A stretch of 64,000 bases of DNA from Streptomyces chattanoogensis. Lineage in GTDB: Bacteria > Actinomycetota > Actinomycetes > Streptomycetales > Streptomycetaceae. The stretch covers positions 161,182-225,181 of the forward strand of contig NZ_LGKG01000163.1 of assembly GCF_001294335.1 (NCBI RefSeq), read 5' to 3'. Of this stretch, positions 1 to 7,906 are shown in pieces. Made by a program: the position numbers and the translations under genes. Below the pieces are notes generated by a model. It made no database searches, was not told where the DNA came from, and was given only the letters and a program-made list of their open reading frames with translations. The stretch's first letter is position 1; each line of letters starts with the position of its first letter.

Positions 1-1
1 G

Positions 2-70
2 GCGCTCGCACTGGCCGTGGACGAGGGCCATCGCGCCCGGCTGCTGCGGCGGCTGGCCGACCGGAAATGA
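2..70 (+). CDS. 3' end of an unidentified protein (partial)
   Basis: An open frame enters from the left edge and ends at TGA 68-70. The last 22 residues are Arg/Leu-rich and end in LLRRLADRK. Its stop overlaps the ATG of the next gene (ATGA), so the two are probably translationally coupled. A helix-rich tail before a drug-exporter gene would suit a small regulator such as MarR or ArsR, but too little is present to name a family. Confidence 0.5.
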   Translation, partial: ALALAVDEGHRARLLRRLADRK

Positions 71-1251
71 CGCCACGTCAGCAATGGCGGCCGGGATACC
101 CCGTGGCCGCGGGCGTGTTCGCCATCGGCATGGCGGGCACCACGCTGCCGACTCCGCTGTACGGGCTCTACCGCCAGGAGCTCGGGTTCTCCGAACTGAT
201 GGTGACGGTGGTCTTCGCCGCGTACGCGCTCGGGGTGATCGCCGTACTGCTGCTGGCGGGCCATGTCTCCGACGAGGTCGGCCGGCGGCCGGTGCTGCTG
301 TGTGCTCTGGGGCTGTCGGCGGCCAGTGCGCTGTGCTTCATCTTCGAGGGCGGGCTGCCGGCGCTGTTCGCCGGGCGGGTGCTCTCCGGGTTCGCCGCGG
401 GGCTGTTCAGCGGCGCGGCGACCGCCGCGGTGCTGGAGCTGGCGAAGCCGGGGCAGGAGGGGCGTGCGGGGTTCGCCGCGACGGCCGCGAACATGGGCGG
501 TCTGGGCTGTGGTCCGCTGCTGGCGGGTGTTCTGGCGCAGTACGCGCCCTGGCCGCTGACCCTGCCGTTCCTGGTGCACCTGGGGCTGCTGGCCGTGGCG
601 GCGGTGCTCACCTGGCTGCTGCCGGAGACCGTCGGGAATCCGCGGCGCGCGCGGCTGCGGCCGGAGGGGTTGCGGCTGCCGCCCGAGGTACGCGGGGTGT
701 TCACGCCCTGCGCGGTCGCGGCGTTCGCCGGGTTCTCGCTGCTGGGGCTCTTCACCGCCGTCGCTCCCAGCTTCGTGAGCCGGACGCTGGGCGTGGACAA
801 CCTGGCGGTGTCCGGGGCGATCGTCTGCACCGTGTTCCTGGGGTCCACGCTCGGCCAGTTGCTGACGGGCCGGCTGGGCGTGCGCCGGGCCCTGCCGGGC
901 GGCTGTCTGGTGCTGGTGGCGGGGCTGGTGCTGGTCAGTACGTCCCTGGCGGTGCGGTCGCTGCCCGTCCTGGTCATCGGCGCGGTCTGCGGCGGCATCG
1001 GCCAGGGCCTCGCCTTCCGCGCCGGGCTCACCGCCGTCGGCGCCGCGGCGCCGCCCGCACACCGCGGCGGCACCATCTCGGCCTTCTTCCTCGTCGCCTA
1101 CCTGGGCATCTCGCTGCCGGTCGTCGGTGTCGGCGCGCTCACCCTGGTGCTGGGTCTGCGCGGCGCGGGGCTGGCGTTCTCCGGCTGCGTCATCGTGCTG
1201 GTGGGGTGCGTCGGCCTGTACGTGCTGCGCCGCCCGCCGGCGGAGGAGTGA
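67..1251 (+). CDS. MFS transporter
   Basis: 394-residue integral membrane protein of the major facilitator superfamily, about 12 hydrophobic segments. The loop after helix 2 carries the MFS signature (GHVSDEVGRRPVLL, residues about 65-78), and the N-terminal segment has the PTPLYGLYRQ pattern common in actinobacterial exporters. It probably exports a small molecule in exchange for protons; the substrate cannot be read from sequence. The ATG overlaps the stop of the upstream partial gene by 4 bases, suggesting an operon in which the upstream gene could be its regulator. Confidence 0.85.
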   Translation: MTPRQQWRPGYPVAAGVFAIGMAGTTLPTPLYGLYRQELGFSELMVTVVFAAYALGVIAVLLLAGHVSDEVGRRPVLLCALGLSAASALCFIFEGGLPALFAGRVLSGFAAGLFSGAATAAVLELAKPGQEGRAGFAATAANMGGLGCGPLLAGVLAQYAPWPLTLPFLVHLGLLAVAAVLTWLLPETVGNPRRARLRPEGLRLPPEVRGVFTPCAVAAFAGFSLLGLFTAVAPSFVSRTLGVDNLAVSGAIVCTVFLGSTLGQLLTGRLGVRRALPGGCLVLVAGLVLVSTSLAVRSLPVLVIGAVCGGIGQGLAFRAGLTAVGAAAPPAHRGGTISAFFLVAYLGISLPVVGVGALTLVLGLRGAGLAFSGCVIVLVGCVGLYVLRRPPAEE

Positions 1252-1383
1252 GCGCGGCCGGCGGGGCGTGGCCGGGAGCCGAAGAGCCGGGCAGCCGCCG
1301 GCGTGAAATGGTAGAAAAAGGGCGAAACCCTCGCGCTCTCGCGAGCTGGCGATCCAGCACACCACCCCGAGAAGGGAGCCGGT

Positions 1384-1461
1384 ATGTCCTCGAAGCGACG
1401 CCGCAAGAAGAAGTCCCGCCGTAAGCACGCGGCCAACCACGGCAAGCGGCCCCAGTCCTGA
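1384..1461 (+). CDS. Ribosomal protein bL37 (25 aa)
   Basis: Tiny gene missed by length-limited gene callers. It encodes 25 residues starting MSSKRRRKKKSRRK and ending ANHGKRPQS. The very basic N-terminus and the ANHGKRP tail match the actinobacteria-specific 50S protein bL37 known from mycobacterial ribosome structures, where it binds rRNA. A purine-rich Shine-Dalgarno (GAAGGGAG) lies 7-8 bases before the ATG. A perfect 16-bp hairpin follows 24 bases after the stop. It stands alone between an MFS gene and a convergent hypothetical gene. Confidence 0.8.
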   Translation: MSSKRRRKKKSRRKHAANHGKRPQS

Positions 1462-1485
1462 GCGACGGGCCGCGCCCGGACGGTG

Positions 1486-1527
1486 CCGCCGGGCTCCCCG
1501 CGTCCGCGGATGCGGGGAGCCCGGCGG
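1486..1527. terminator. Bidirectional terminator hairpin
   Basis: Perfect 16-bp inverted repeat (1486-1501 with 1512-1527) around a 10-base loop. It lies between the bL37 stop (1461) and the stop of the convergent gene ending at 1529, the expected place for a shared terminator. There is no T-tract, as is usual in this GC-rich background. Confidence 0.75.
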
Positions 1528-1528
1528 G

Positions 1529-1909
1529 TCAGGCCGACTCGTGGCCGGCGCCACCGGTGATCTTCTCGATCGCCTGCCGGGCCTGTTCGCCCGGGGAGCG
1601 GGCGGGCAGCGGCGAAACGGACGACGACGCGACGGCGGGCTTCGGCGACACGGACGACGGCGCGACGGCGGGCTGCGGCCGCCCCCGCTCCTGCAGCGTG
1701 GGGGGCTTCGCGTGCGCCGCGGACGGACGGCCCCGCAGCCGGTGGCTGGCGGCCTCGTCAAGGCTCACCGCCCGCTTCCACTGAGCGGCGAGCCGCCCGG
1801 CCTCCTGGCCGAGTGCGGCGATGTCCTCCCACTGCAGCCGGAGCGTGACACGGAGTTCGGCCCCTCCGTCGGGCAGGGCGATCAGCGGTGGGGTGGTGGG
1901 CTCGGTCAT
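1529..1909 (-). CDS. Hypothetical protein, 126 aa
   Basis: Start ATG at 1909 is preceded by AGGAGGGG at good spacing. The N-terminal 60 residues look like a small folded domain (beta strand AELRVTLRL, then helix ALGQEAGRLAAQWKRAV). The middle is a low-complexity Pro/Ser/Ala linker with an imperfect duplication of about 10 residues (PAVAPSSVSP and PAVASSSVSP). The last 20 residues form a short helix. No family recognised. Real gene status rests on the ribosome binding site, codon bias and the terminator at its 3' end. Confidence 0.6.
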   Translation of the reverse strand: MTEPTTPPLIALPDGGAELRVTLRLQWEDIAALGQEAGRLAAQWKRAVSLDEAASHRLRGRPSAAHAKPPTLQERGRPQPAVAPSSVSPKPAVASSSVSPLPARSPGEQARQAIEKITGGAGHESA

Positions 1910-2014
1910 GTTCCCCTCCTCGGACGACGAGTGATGGGGAGTAATACGGCGGAGAGGGCCCCGGTGTTCAGTCAGGACCGTCGCGATGTCACGGCGGCCT
2001 CCCGCCAGGCCCCT

Positions 2015-2593
2015 TCAGCCGTCGGCCAGCACCCGTCGCAGTACGCCCAATACGGACTCGTCCGGGAAGCGCTCGCGGGCGGCCGCTTCGGCTCCCGCCA
2101 GGACGTCGGCGAGCTGGTCGGGCCGGGCGGCGGCGAGCAGTGACCGGATCCAGGGGGCGAGGTCGTCGATCCGGTCCGGGACGCCGGGTGGCAACGGGCC
2201 CTCGAACGGGGCGAGTTCCGGCACGGGGGTCCGCTTGGGGCGGCGCGGGCGGCGGGGCGGCAACGAGCGGGCCGGTGCCGTAGCGGGGTCGCGGGGTGCC
2301 GGTCGTGCGGCGGCGGCCGGACCCGTCTCCACCGCGTCGACGGGGACAGGCAGCTCCGGCAGGCGGCCCTCGGAGCAATACTTCCCGGCCTCCAGGCCGA
2401 TCCGTTCGGGGTGGACGCAGGCCGGCACCCGCGTCACCCGGTGGTAGCGGAAGCCGTCCGCGTCGTCGAACGGATAGTCCTGGCTCGGCCGGTCCAGCAC
2501 ATCGAAGGCGCCCGCAGGCAGCCGCAGGGACGGGCAGAACCAGCAGGCGCGGTGATCGGTGGCGTCATCGATGAACGGGACACAGGTGTGCAT
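2015..2593 (-). CDS. Hypothetical protein with N-terminal Cys pairs, 192 aa
   Basis: The first 80 residues carry cysteines and histidines that could bind zinc: CWFC near residue 17, CVHPER near 59 and a further Cys near 72. They alternate with aromatic-rich segments (DYPFDDADGFRYHRV). The next 60 residues are a Pro/Arg/Ala-rich linker. The C-terminal 50 residues (IDDLAPWIRSLLAAARPDQLADVLAG) look helical and predict an independent domain. I do not recognise the family. The start is uncertain because the Shine-Dalgarno before ATG 2593 is weak. Confidence 0.5.
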   Translation of the reverse strand: MHTCVPFIDDATDHRACWFCPSLRLPAGAFDVLDRPSQDYPFDDADGFRYHRVTRVPACVHPERIGLEAGKYCSEGRLPELPVPVDAVETGPAAAARPAPRDPATAPARSLPPRRPRRPKRTPVPELAPFEGPLPPGVPDRIDDLAPWIRSLLAAARPDQLADVLAGAEAAARERFPDESVLGVLRRVLADG

Positions 2594-2686
2594 ACCGCGG
2601 CACGATATCGCGTGCGGCGGCCCGGCGGTCGTCCGAGGCAGGCCAACTGGCCTGCGGCGGAGGACCGTTGGGCCACTGACGGCCCG

Positions 2687-3238
2687 TTACATGCCCGCCC
2701 GGCCGTCGATCCGCTCGCGGAGCAGATCGGCGTGGCCGTTGTGGCGGGCGTACTCCTCCACCATGTGCACCAGCACCTCACGCAGCGAGATGGGTCCCCA
2801 CTCGCAGTGCGCCACGACGCCGAGGTCGGGCGCCTCGGCCACATACCGGTCCGTGAACGCGCACTCGGCCCGCCATGCCTCCCACGCCCGGGCCACCACC
2901 GCGGGGTCCGCCACCGCACCGTCGAAGTCCCCGTCGGGCTCGGCCTCGGAGCGGAAGAGCCACGGCGCCTGCTGCCCCGCCATCACCACCCGGAACCAGC
3001 CGCGCTCCACCTCGGCCATATGGCGCACCAGCCCGAGCAGCGACAGCGCGGACGGCTCGGCGGAGCGCCTGGCCAGGTCGGCGGCGTCGAGTCCGGCACA
3101 CTTGAGGTCCAGCGTCAGGCGCTGGGTGTGCAGATACTTCACGAGCGTGGCCCGCTCGTCGCCCAGGGACGGTCCGTTCGCCCGTGGGTCCTCCCCGGAC
3201 TCCACGAACATCTCGACGCGCCTTGTCAGTCCGCTCAT
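2687..3238 (-). CDS. DinB-like / mycothiol-transferase fold protein
   Basis: About 183 residues. It has the four-helix DinB pattern: TLVKYLHTQRLTLDLKCAGL with LARRS, then the metal-site helix LGLVRHMAEVERGWF, and the terminal HMVEEYARHNGHADLLRERIDG. The two HMxEVE / HMVEEYARHNGHADLLRE stretches supply the His residues that bind the divalent metal in DinB/DUF664 proteins. Actinobacterial members are often mycothiol-dependent enzymes of detoxification; the substrate here is unknown. I chose ATG 3238 (MSGLTRRVEM); ATG 3250 and GTG 3280 are in frame. Confidence 0.75.
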   Translation of the reverse strand: MSGLTRRVEMFVESGEDPRANGPSLGDERATLVKYLHTQRLTLDLKCAGLDAADLARRSAEPSALSLLGLVRHMAEVERGWFRVVMAGQQAPWLFRSEAEPDGDFDGAVADPAVVARAWEAWRAECAFTDRYVAEAPDLGVVAHCEWGPISLREVLVHMVEEYARHNGHADLLRERIDGRAGM

Positions 3239-3304
3239 GGCGTCCAGCATCGAGGACGCGCGCCGCGGGCCGCCACCCACTTACGACGTGCGGGAGGGGG
3301 GAGT

Positions 3305-4825
3305 TCACCACGCCGCGGGCGCGTAGTCCTTCAGGAAGCAGCCGTGAAGGTCCTCGCCCTGTTCACCGCGGACGATCGGGTCGTAGACCCGGGCCGCGCC
3401 GTCGACCAGGTCGAGCGGGGCGTGGAAGCCCTCGTCGGCCAGGCGCATCTTCTCCGGGTGCGGGCGCTCGTCGGTGATCCAGCCGGTGTCCACGGCGGTC
3501 ATCAGGATGCCGTCCGTCTCCAGCATTTCGCGGGCGCTGGTGCGGGTGAGCATGTTCAGGGCCGCCTTGGCCATGTTGGTGTGGGGGTGGCCGGCGCCCT
3601 TGTAGCCGCGGCTGAACTGCCCTTCCATGGCCGAGACGTTGACCACGTACTTACGGCGGGCGGGCGAGGCCGCCATGGCCGGGCGGAGCCTGCTGACCAG
3701 CAGGAAGGGCGCGGTCATATTGCACAGCTGGACCTCGAGGAGCTCGACCGGGTCGACCTCGTCCACCTTCTGGATCCAGCTGTTGGAGGCATCGAGGTCG
3801 GGGACGAGGCCGCCGGCGTCGATCGCGGTGCCCGCCTCGATCCGGGCCGGCGAGGCGGAGCCGCTGGTGAGGGCGAGGGAGGTCAGGTCCTCGGCGGTCA
3901 GCCCGCCGTTCTCCCCGGTGGCGGCGGGCAGGGCCGCGGGGGCGCCGCTGCCGAACTGGCCGAGGACGAGGGAGGCGGGCAGTTCCCCGGCGGGGAGCGG
4001 CGCCGACTCGGCGGCGACCAGGTGGCCGTAGGCCGCGGGGGACCGGCGGACGGTCTGCGCGGCGTTGTTGATGAGGATGTCGAGGGGGCCTTCGGCGCTG
4101 ACCGAGTCGGCGAGGGCGAGCACCTGGGCCGGGTCGCGCAGGTCGATTCCCACGATCTTCAGCCGGTGCAGCCATTCCGCGCTGTCCGGCATCGCCTTGA
4201 AGCGGCGGATCGCGTCGTTCGGGAAGCGGGTGGTGACGGTGGTGTGCGCGCCGTCGCGCAGCAGGCGGAGCGCGATGTACATGCCGATCTTCGCGCGGCC
4301 GCCGGTGAGCAGCGCCCGCCGGCCGGTGAGGTCAGTACGGGCGTCGCGGCGCGCCCGGTTCTCGACGGCGCAGGCACGGCAGAGCTGGTGGTAGAAGGCG
4401 TCGACCTCGACATAGCGGGCCTTGCAGACGTAGCAGCAGCGGGGCCGCTGCAGGATCCCGGCGATCTCCGACGTCGCGGCGCTGGTCAGGGCCAGGCCCT
4501 GGGTCTCGTCGTCGATGCGGTCGGGCGCTCCGGTGGCGGTGGCCGCGGTGACCGCCTGGTCGTTGGCGGTCTTGGCGGCGCGGCGTTCCTGGCGCCGGCG
4601 CTGCTTGACCTTGCGGTAGATCCCGGCGGTGGCGCGCCGTATGGTGATCGCGTCGGGGTGGTCCACGGGCAGCGCGTCGAGTTCCTCGAGCACGCTCAGG
4701 CAGAGCGCCATCCGATCCGCGTCGATGCCCGCGTCGATGCCCGTGCCGTCGGTCCGGCCTTCTTCCATCGGGCCTTCTTGGGTCACCGTCATCGCCGCTG
4801 CGCCGCTTTCCTGGGTTCGTGCCAT
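3305..4825 (-). CDS. Zinc-ribbon-SDR fusion protein lacking the catalytic Tyr
   Basis: 506-residue protein. Residues 35-90 are a basic helical region. Residues 130-152 hold CxxC...CxxC (C131/C134, C149/C152), which should bind zinc. A Rossmann SDR domain follows from about residue 170 (TGGRAKIG nucleotide motif, ILINNAAQ). The usual YxxxK is altered: the lysine in HTNMAKAALNM has Thr at the Tyr position, so ordinary SDR chemistry is doubtful. The frame stays open upstream to 5275, but ATG 4825 (MARTQESG) fits codon use and leaves 142 bp for divergent promoters with the FUSC gene. Function unknown. Confidence 0.7.
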   Translation of the reverse strand: MARTQESGAAAMTVTQEGPMEEGRTDGTGIDAGIDADRMALCLSVLEELDALPVDHPDAITIRRATAGIYRKVKQRRRQERRAAKTANDQAVTAATATGAPDRIDDETQGLALTSAATSEIAGILQRPRCCYVCKARYVEVDAFYHQLCRACAVENRARRDARTDLTGRRALLTGGRAKIGMYIALRLLRDGAHTTVTTRFPNDAIRRFKAMPDSAEWLHRLKIVGIDLRDPAQVLALADSVSAEGPLDILINNAAQTVRRSPAAYGHLVAAESAPLPAGELPASLVLGQFGSGAPAALPAATGENGGLTAEDLTSLALTSGSASPARIEAGTAIDAGGLVPDLDASNSWIQKVDEVDPVELLEVQLCNMTAPFLLVSRLRPAMAASPARRKYVVNVSAMEGQFSRGYKGAGHPHTNMAKAALNMLTRTSAREMLETDGILMTAVDTGWITDERPHPEKMRLADEGFHAPLDLVDGAARVYDPIVRGEQGEDLHGCFLKDYAPAAW

Positions 4826-4967
4826 GTCGTCAAACAATGTCGTCAAACATCTGTTCACGCTTCGGCGGAACTGTACGTAGACCGGGGCGGGTCCGCCAAA
4901 CCCGGCCGCGGCGAGCGTCTCTCCTCCCCGCTGTGCACAGGCGGCGCGGGCGGCCAATAGTGGAGGG

Positions 4968-7151
4968 GTGGAGCGAGGCGGACCTGGTCTGCGTGGGCAC
5001 CGGGCCGTGGTGGGCAATGCGGCGCGGGTGACGGTGGCCGCCTGTGCCGCCTTCTCTCTCTGCCGGTACGGGCTGGGCGCGCTGGTGATGTCGCTGTACG
5101 CCGCCTTCACGGTGGTGGCGCTCGGCGCGCTCGCCCGGATCCCGGGATCGGGGCGGCAGCGCGCCGCCACCACGCTGATGGCCGTCCCTGCCGGAACGGT
5201 GCTCGTCACCCTGGGCACGCTGCTCGCCGTCCGCACCTGGGCGGCCGTTTTCGGCATGCTCGTCATCGGCTTCATGGTCGCCTACGCCGGGATCGCGGGG
5301 CCGAGGATCGCCGGAGCGGCCCCGGGGATGCAGCTGCTGTACATCCTGCCGTGCTTCCCGCCCTATGCGCCGGACACGCTGGACCAGCGGGTTTACGGAT
5401 TTCTGCTGGGGGCGGCGCTGCTGGCCGCGGCCCAGGTCCTGGTCCTGCCCGAGCCCCGGACGCCGTCGTTCCCCGCGCTGCTGGCCGATGCCGCCGACGC
5501 GGCCGCGGCGCTGGCGGATCACCACGGCGGACCCGCCCCCGAGCGGGCGCTCGCGCGGGCGCATACGGCCGGTGACCGGCTGCGTCCGTCCCGCGTACCG
5601 CCCGCCGATCTTCCCGCCTCCCCCACGCTCGCGCACAAGGCCATGGCGCACGCCTCCGAGGCGGTCCGCACCCTGCTGTCCCAGTTGGCGGCGCTGCAGC
5701 GCGCGGCCGGGGCGGGCGGCTCGTTCCGGGCGGAGACGGTGGCGTTGCTGCAGGCGATCGGCGCTGCCGTACGGGAGGCGGCGGACGCGCTGCGCGCGGG
5801 CCGGGGGCCGTTGCCCTCCGCGGCGGCGCTGCAGGCCGAGCTGGATCCCGTACGCACCCGCCGGGCGGTGGCCGCGCTGGAGCGGCTCGGCGGCGACGAC
5901 CGGCTGGTCTCTCTGCGCCGCCGCGCGCTGGCGGTGCAGGCGGCCGACTCCGCGGTGGTGCTGGTGCTGGCGACCCGGCTGCTGCTCGGGGACCGTACGG
6001 TCGACGAGAACCCCGCCGGACACGCCTTCGCCTACGCACGGGTGCGGGCCCCCGTGCTGTGGTGGCGGCGGCTGTCCACGCATTTCACCCCGCGCTCGGT
6101 GATCTTCCAGAACGCCTGCCGGTTCGCGCTGGGCCTGGCCGCGGCGCGGGCGATCGCCGGGCTGCTCGATCTGTCGCACGGCTTCTGGGTCCTGCTGGCG
6201 ACGCTGACGCTCACCCGTACGACCAGCCTGGAGACCCGTTCCGTGGTCCGGCAGGCGCTCATCGGCACGCTGATCGGTGCGGTGGCGGCAGGGGTGCTGC
6301 TGGCGCTGGTGGCGGACCGGAACACGGTGTATGCGGCGGTGCTGCCGGTGGTGATGTTCTCGGCCTTCACGGTGGGGCCGCTGCGCGGCCAGGCCTGGGC
6401 GCAGGGCGGCTTCACCCTCGTCGTCGCGACGCTGTTCGCGCAGGTCGCGCCGGTGACCTGGCAGCTGGCCCCGACCCGCTTCGCGGATGTGCTCACCGGC
6501 AGCCTGATCGGGCTGGCGTGCGGGGTGCTGGCCTGGCCGCGGGGCGCGGGCAGCGAGCTGCGGCGGAGCATGGCGGGGGTGTGCACGGCCGTCGCCGATG
6601 CGGTCGGGCGGACGGCGGCACAGGTCGTGGAGCGGACCGGCGGCACGGGTGACACGACTGGCGGCTCCGGGATCGTCGCCCTCAACCGTGCCCTCCTCCT
6701 CGCCGAGGAGAGCCTGGCCCAGTACCAGAGCGAGCCCCGGGAGCGGACCGCCCGGCAGCCGGACTGGCCCACGGTGCTGGCCGCCGGGGCACACGCCCGG
6801 CGCGGCGAGCGGCTGTTGCCGGGCCGTCCCGGACGGATCGCGGACCGGGCAGTCAGTGGTTGGCTGCGGCAGGCGGCCGGACAGACGGCGGACGGGTATC
6901 GCGCCCTTGCCGAGCGGCTGTGCTCGGGCGACGCCGACGACCCGCTCCGCGGTGACCGGCCCCTGGACATCCGCGGGCTGCCGGCCGCCGCACCTCCCCC
7001 GCCTGCGGACGAGAACCCTCCGGAGGCGCACACGGAACGCGCCGTGTCCGCCGCGCTGCTCGTCGATTCGGTCATCTGGCTGGACACGCTCACGGCCGAT
7101 CTGCACCGGATCCGCGCGGAGCTGTCCGCTCCCCCGCCGCGCACCGGCTGA
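4968..7151 (+). CDS. FUSC-family membrane protein
   Basis: 727 residues with two hydrophobic blocks, about residues 10-155 and 365-500. Each is followed by a long soluble alpha-helical region. This is the duplicated layout of FUSC/aromatic-acid-exporter-like proteins. The second block (CRFALGLAAARAIAGLL, then FWVLLATLTLTRTTSLETR) matches the conserved FUSC core. Members are linked to efflux of aromatic acids or to envelope functions. The GTG start sits right after GGAGGGG, so a later GTG (near 5007) is possible. It ends exactly where the convergent TetR gene ends. Confidence 0.8.
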   Translation: MERGGPGLRGHRAVVGNAARVTVAACAAFSLCRYGLGALVMSLYAAFTVVALGALARIPGSGRQRAATTLMAVPAGTVLVTLGTLLAVRTWAAVFGMLVIGFMVAYAGIAGPRIAGAAPGMQLLYILPCFPPYAPDTLDQRVYGFLLGAALLAAAQVLVLPEPRTPSFPALLADAADAAAALADHHGGPAPERALARAHTAGDRLRPSRVPPADLPASPTLAHKAMAHASEAVRTLLSQLAALQRAAGAGGSFRAETVALLQAIGAAVREAADALRAGRGPLPSAAALQAELDPVRTRRAVAALERLGGDDRLVSLRRRALAVQAADSAVVLVLATRLLLGDRTVDENPAGHAFAYARVRAPVLWWRRLSTHFTPRSVIFQNACRFALGLAAARAIAGLLDLSHGFWVLLATLTLTRTTSLETRSVVRQALIGTLIGAVAAGVLLALVADRNTVYAAVLPVVMFSAFTVGPLRGQAWAQGGFTLVVATLFAQVAPVTWQLAPTRFADVLTGSLIGLACGVLAWPRGAGSELRRSMAGVCTAVADAVGRTAAQVVERTGGTGDTTGGSGIVALNRALLLAEESLAQYQSEPRERTARQPDWPTVLAAGAHARRGERLLPGRPGRIADRAVSGWLRQAAGQTADGYRALAERLCSGDADDPLRGDRPLDIRGLPAAAPPPPADENPPEAHTERAVSAALLVDSVIWLDTLTADLHRIRAELSAPPPRTG

Positions 7152-7790
7152 TCAGCCTCCGGGCCGCCGCCCCCGCTCCTCCGGCAGCCCCTTGAGCAGC
7201 GTGCCGAGGGCGCTGCCGGCGAGCTCGCATATCGTGTCCGGGTCGGCGCTCGCCAGGGGTTCCTTTCCGACAACCACCCGCATCAAGCCAATTCCGAGCA
7301 GCCAGGAAAGCGCCAGATCGGCCCGAAGATCGCCGTTTTCGGCGTCGGAGAGGGTCGCCAGCACCTCCGCGTACTCCTCGCCCAGCCCCCGCAGCGCTTC
7401 GGCGATCTCGTCGCTGCCGCCGATGGAGCGCAGGCAGACCTCCAGCGAGCGGTCCTTGGCCGTGCCGTCACCGCCGTCGCCGTCGAGCATGCCGCGGAGG
7501 GCGACCTCGAAGAGCCGGTCCGGCGGGGTGGTCCGCAGCTGCTCCTGGCCGCCCCGCGCCATCACCTCTCCGAACAGGGCTTTCTTCGAGCCGAAGTAGC
7601 GGAAGAGAAGGGCTTGGTTGGCGTCGGCGCGGGCGGCGATATCGCGTACCGTCGCGCGTTCGTAGCCGCGTTCGGCGAACAGTTCCGACGCGGCATCGAG
7701 CAGCCGCAGCCGGGTGCCCTGGGCGTTGCGGCGGGAGTCCCGCGCCCTGTCGTCGTCCTCGTTGCCGGTGCCGTACGGGGTCTCCCCCAT
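7152..7790 (-). CDS. TetR-family regulator divergent from P450
   Basis: 212 residues. The N-terminal helix-turn-helix (TVRDIAARADANQALLFRYFGSKKALFGEVM) is a clear TetR domain; the C-terminal helical domain is variable and should bind a ligand. ATG 7790 has GGAGAGGAG upstream. The gene is divergent from the P450-ferredoxin pair, and a perfect 18-bp inverted repeat lies directly before the P450 start. It therefore probably represses the P450 operon and perhaps itself. The ligand is unknown. Confidence 0.85.
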   Translation of the reverse strand: MGETPYGTGNEDDDRARDSRRNAQGTRLRLLDAASELFAERGYERATVRDIAARADANQALLFRYFGSKKALFGEVMARGGQEQLRTTPPDRLFEVALRGMLDGDGGDGTAKDRSLEVCLRSIGGSDEIAEALRGLGEEYAEVLATLSDAENGDLRADLALSWLLGIGLMRVVVGKEPLASADPDTICELAGSALGTLLKGLPEERGRRPGG

Positions 7791-7874
7791 CGTCACGCTC
7801 CTCTCCGGCGGCCCGTCACCAAGACGGCCACATTGCATCGTTGACCGCTCCGGCGGGAGCGGCCTACCTTCTTG

Positions 7875-7892
7875 TGTAAGCAGGTGCTTACA
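7875..7892. promoter_or_regulatory. TetR operator-like inverted repeat
   Basis: Perfect dyad TGTAAGC-AGGT-GCTTACA in the gap between the tetR start (7790) and the P450 start (7907). It ends 14 bases before the P450 ATG, next to its Shine-Dalgarno. This placement suits repression of the P450 by the divergent TetR protein. The assignment is inferred from position and symmetry. Confidence 0.7.
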
Positions 7893-7906
7893 TGAGGGAG
7901 GTCCCC

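Noticed and set aside
2411..4960. 849-codon open frame on the plus strand
   Set aside because: Antisense to the DinB-like and SDR genes; its reading is the usual high-GC mirror frame, without a ribosome binding site or any domain.
7152..7790. TetR as the KstR2 regulator of the ipd regulon
   Set aside because: Its neighbouring dyad (TGTAAGC...GCTTACA) differs from the sites at 11181 and 16787, so it more likely controls only the P450 pair.
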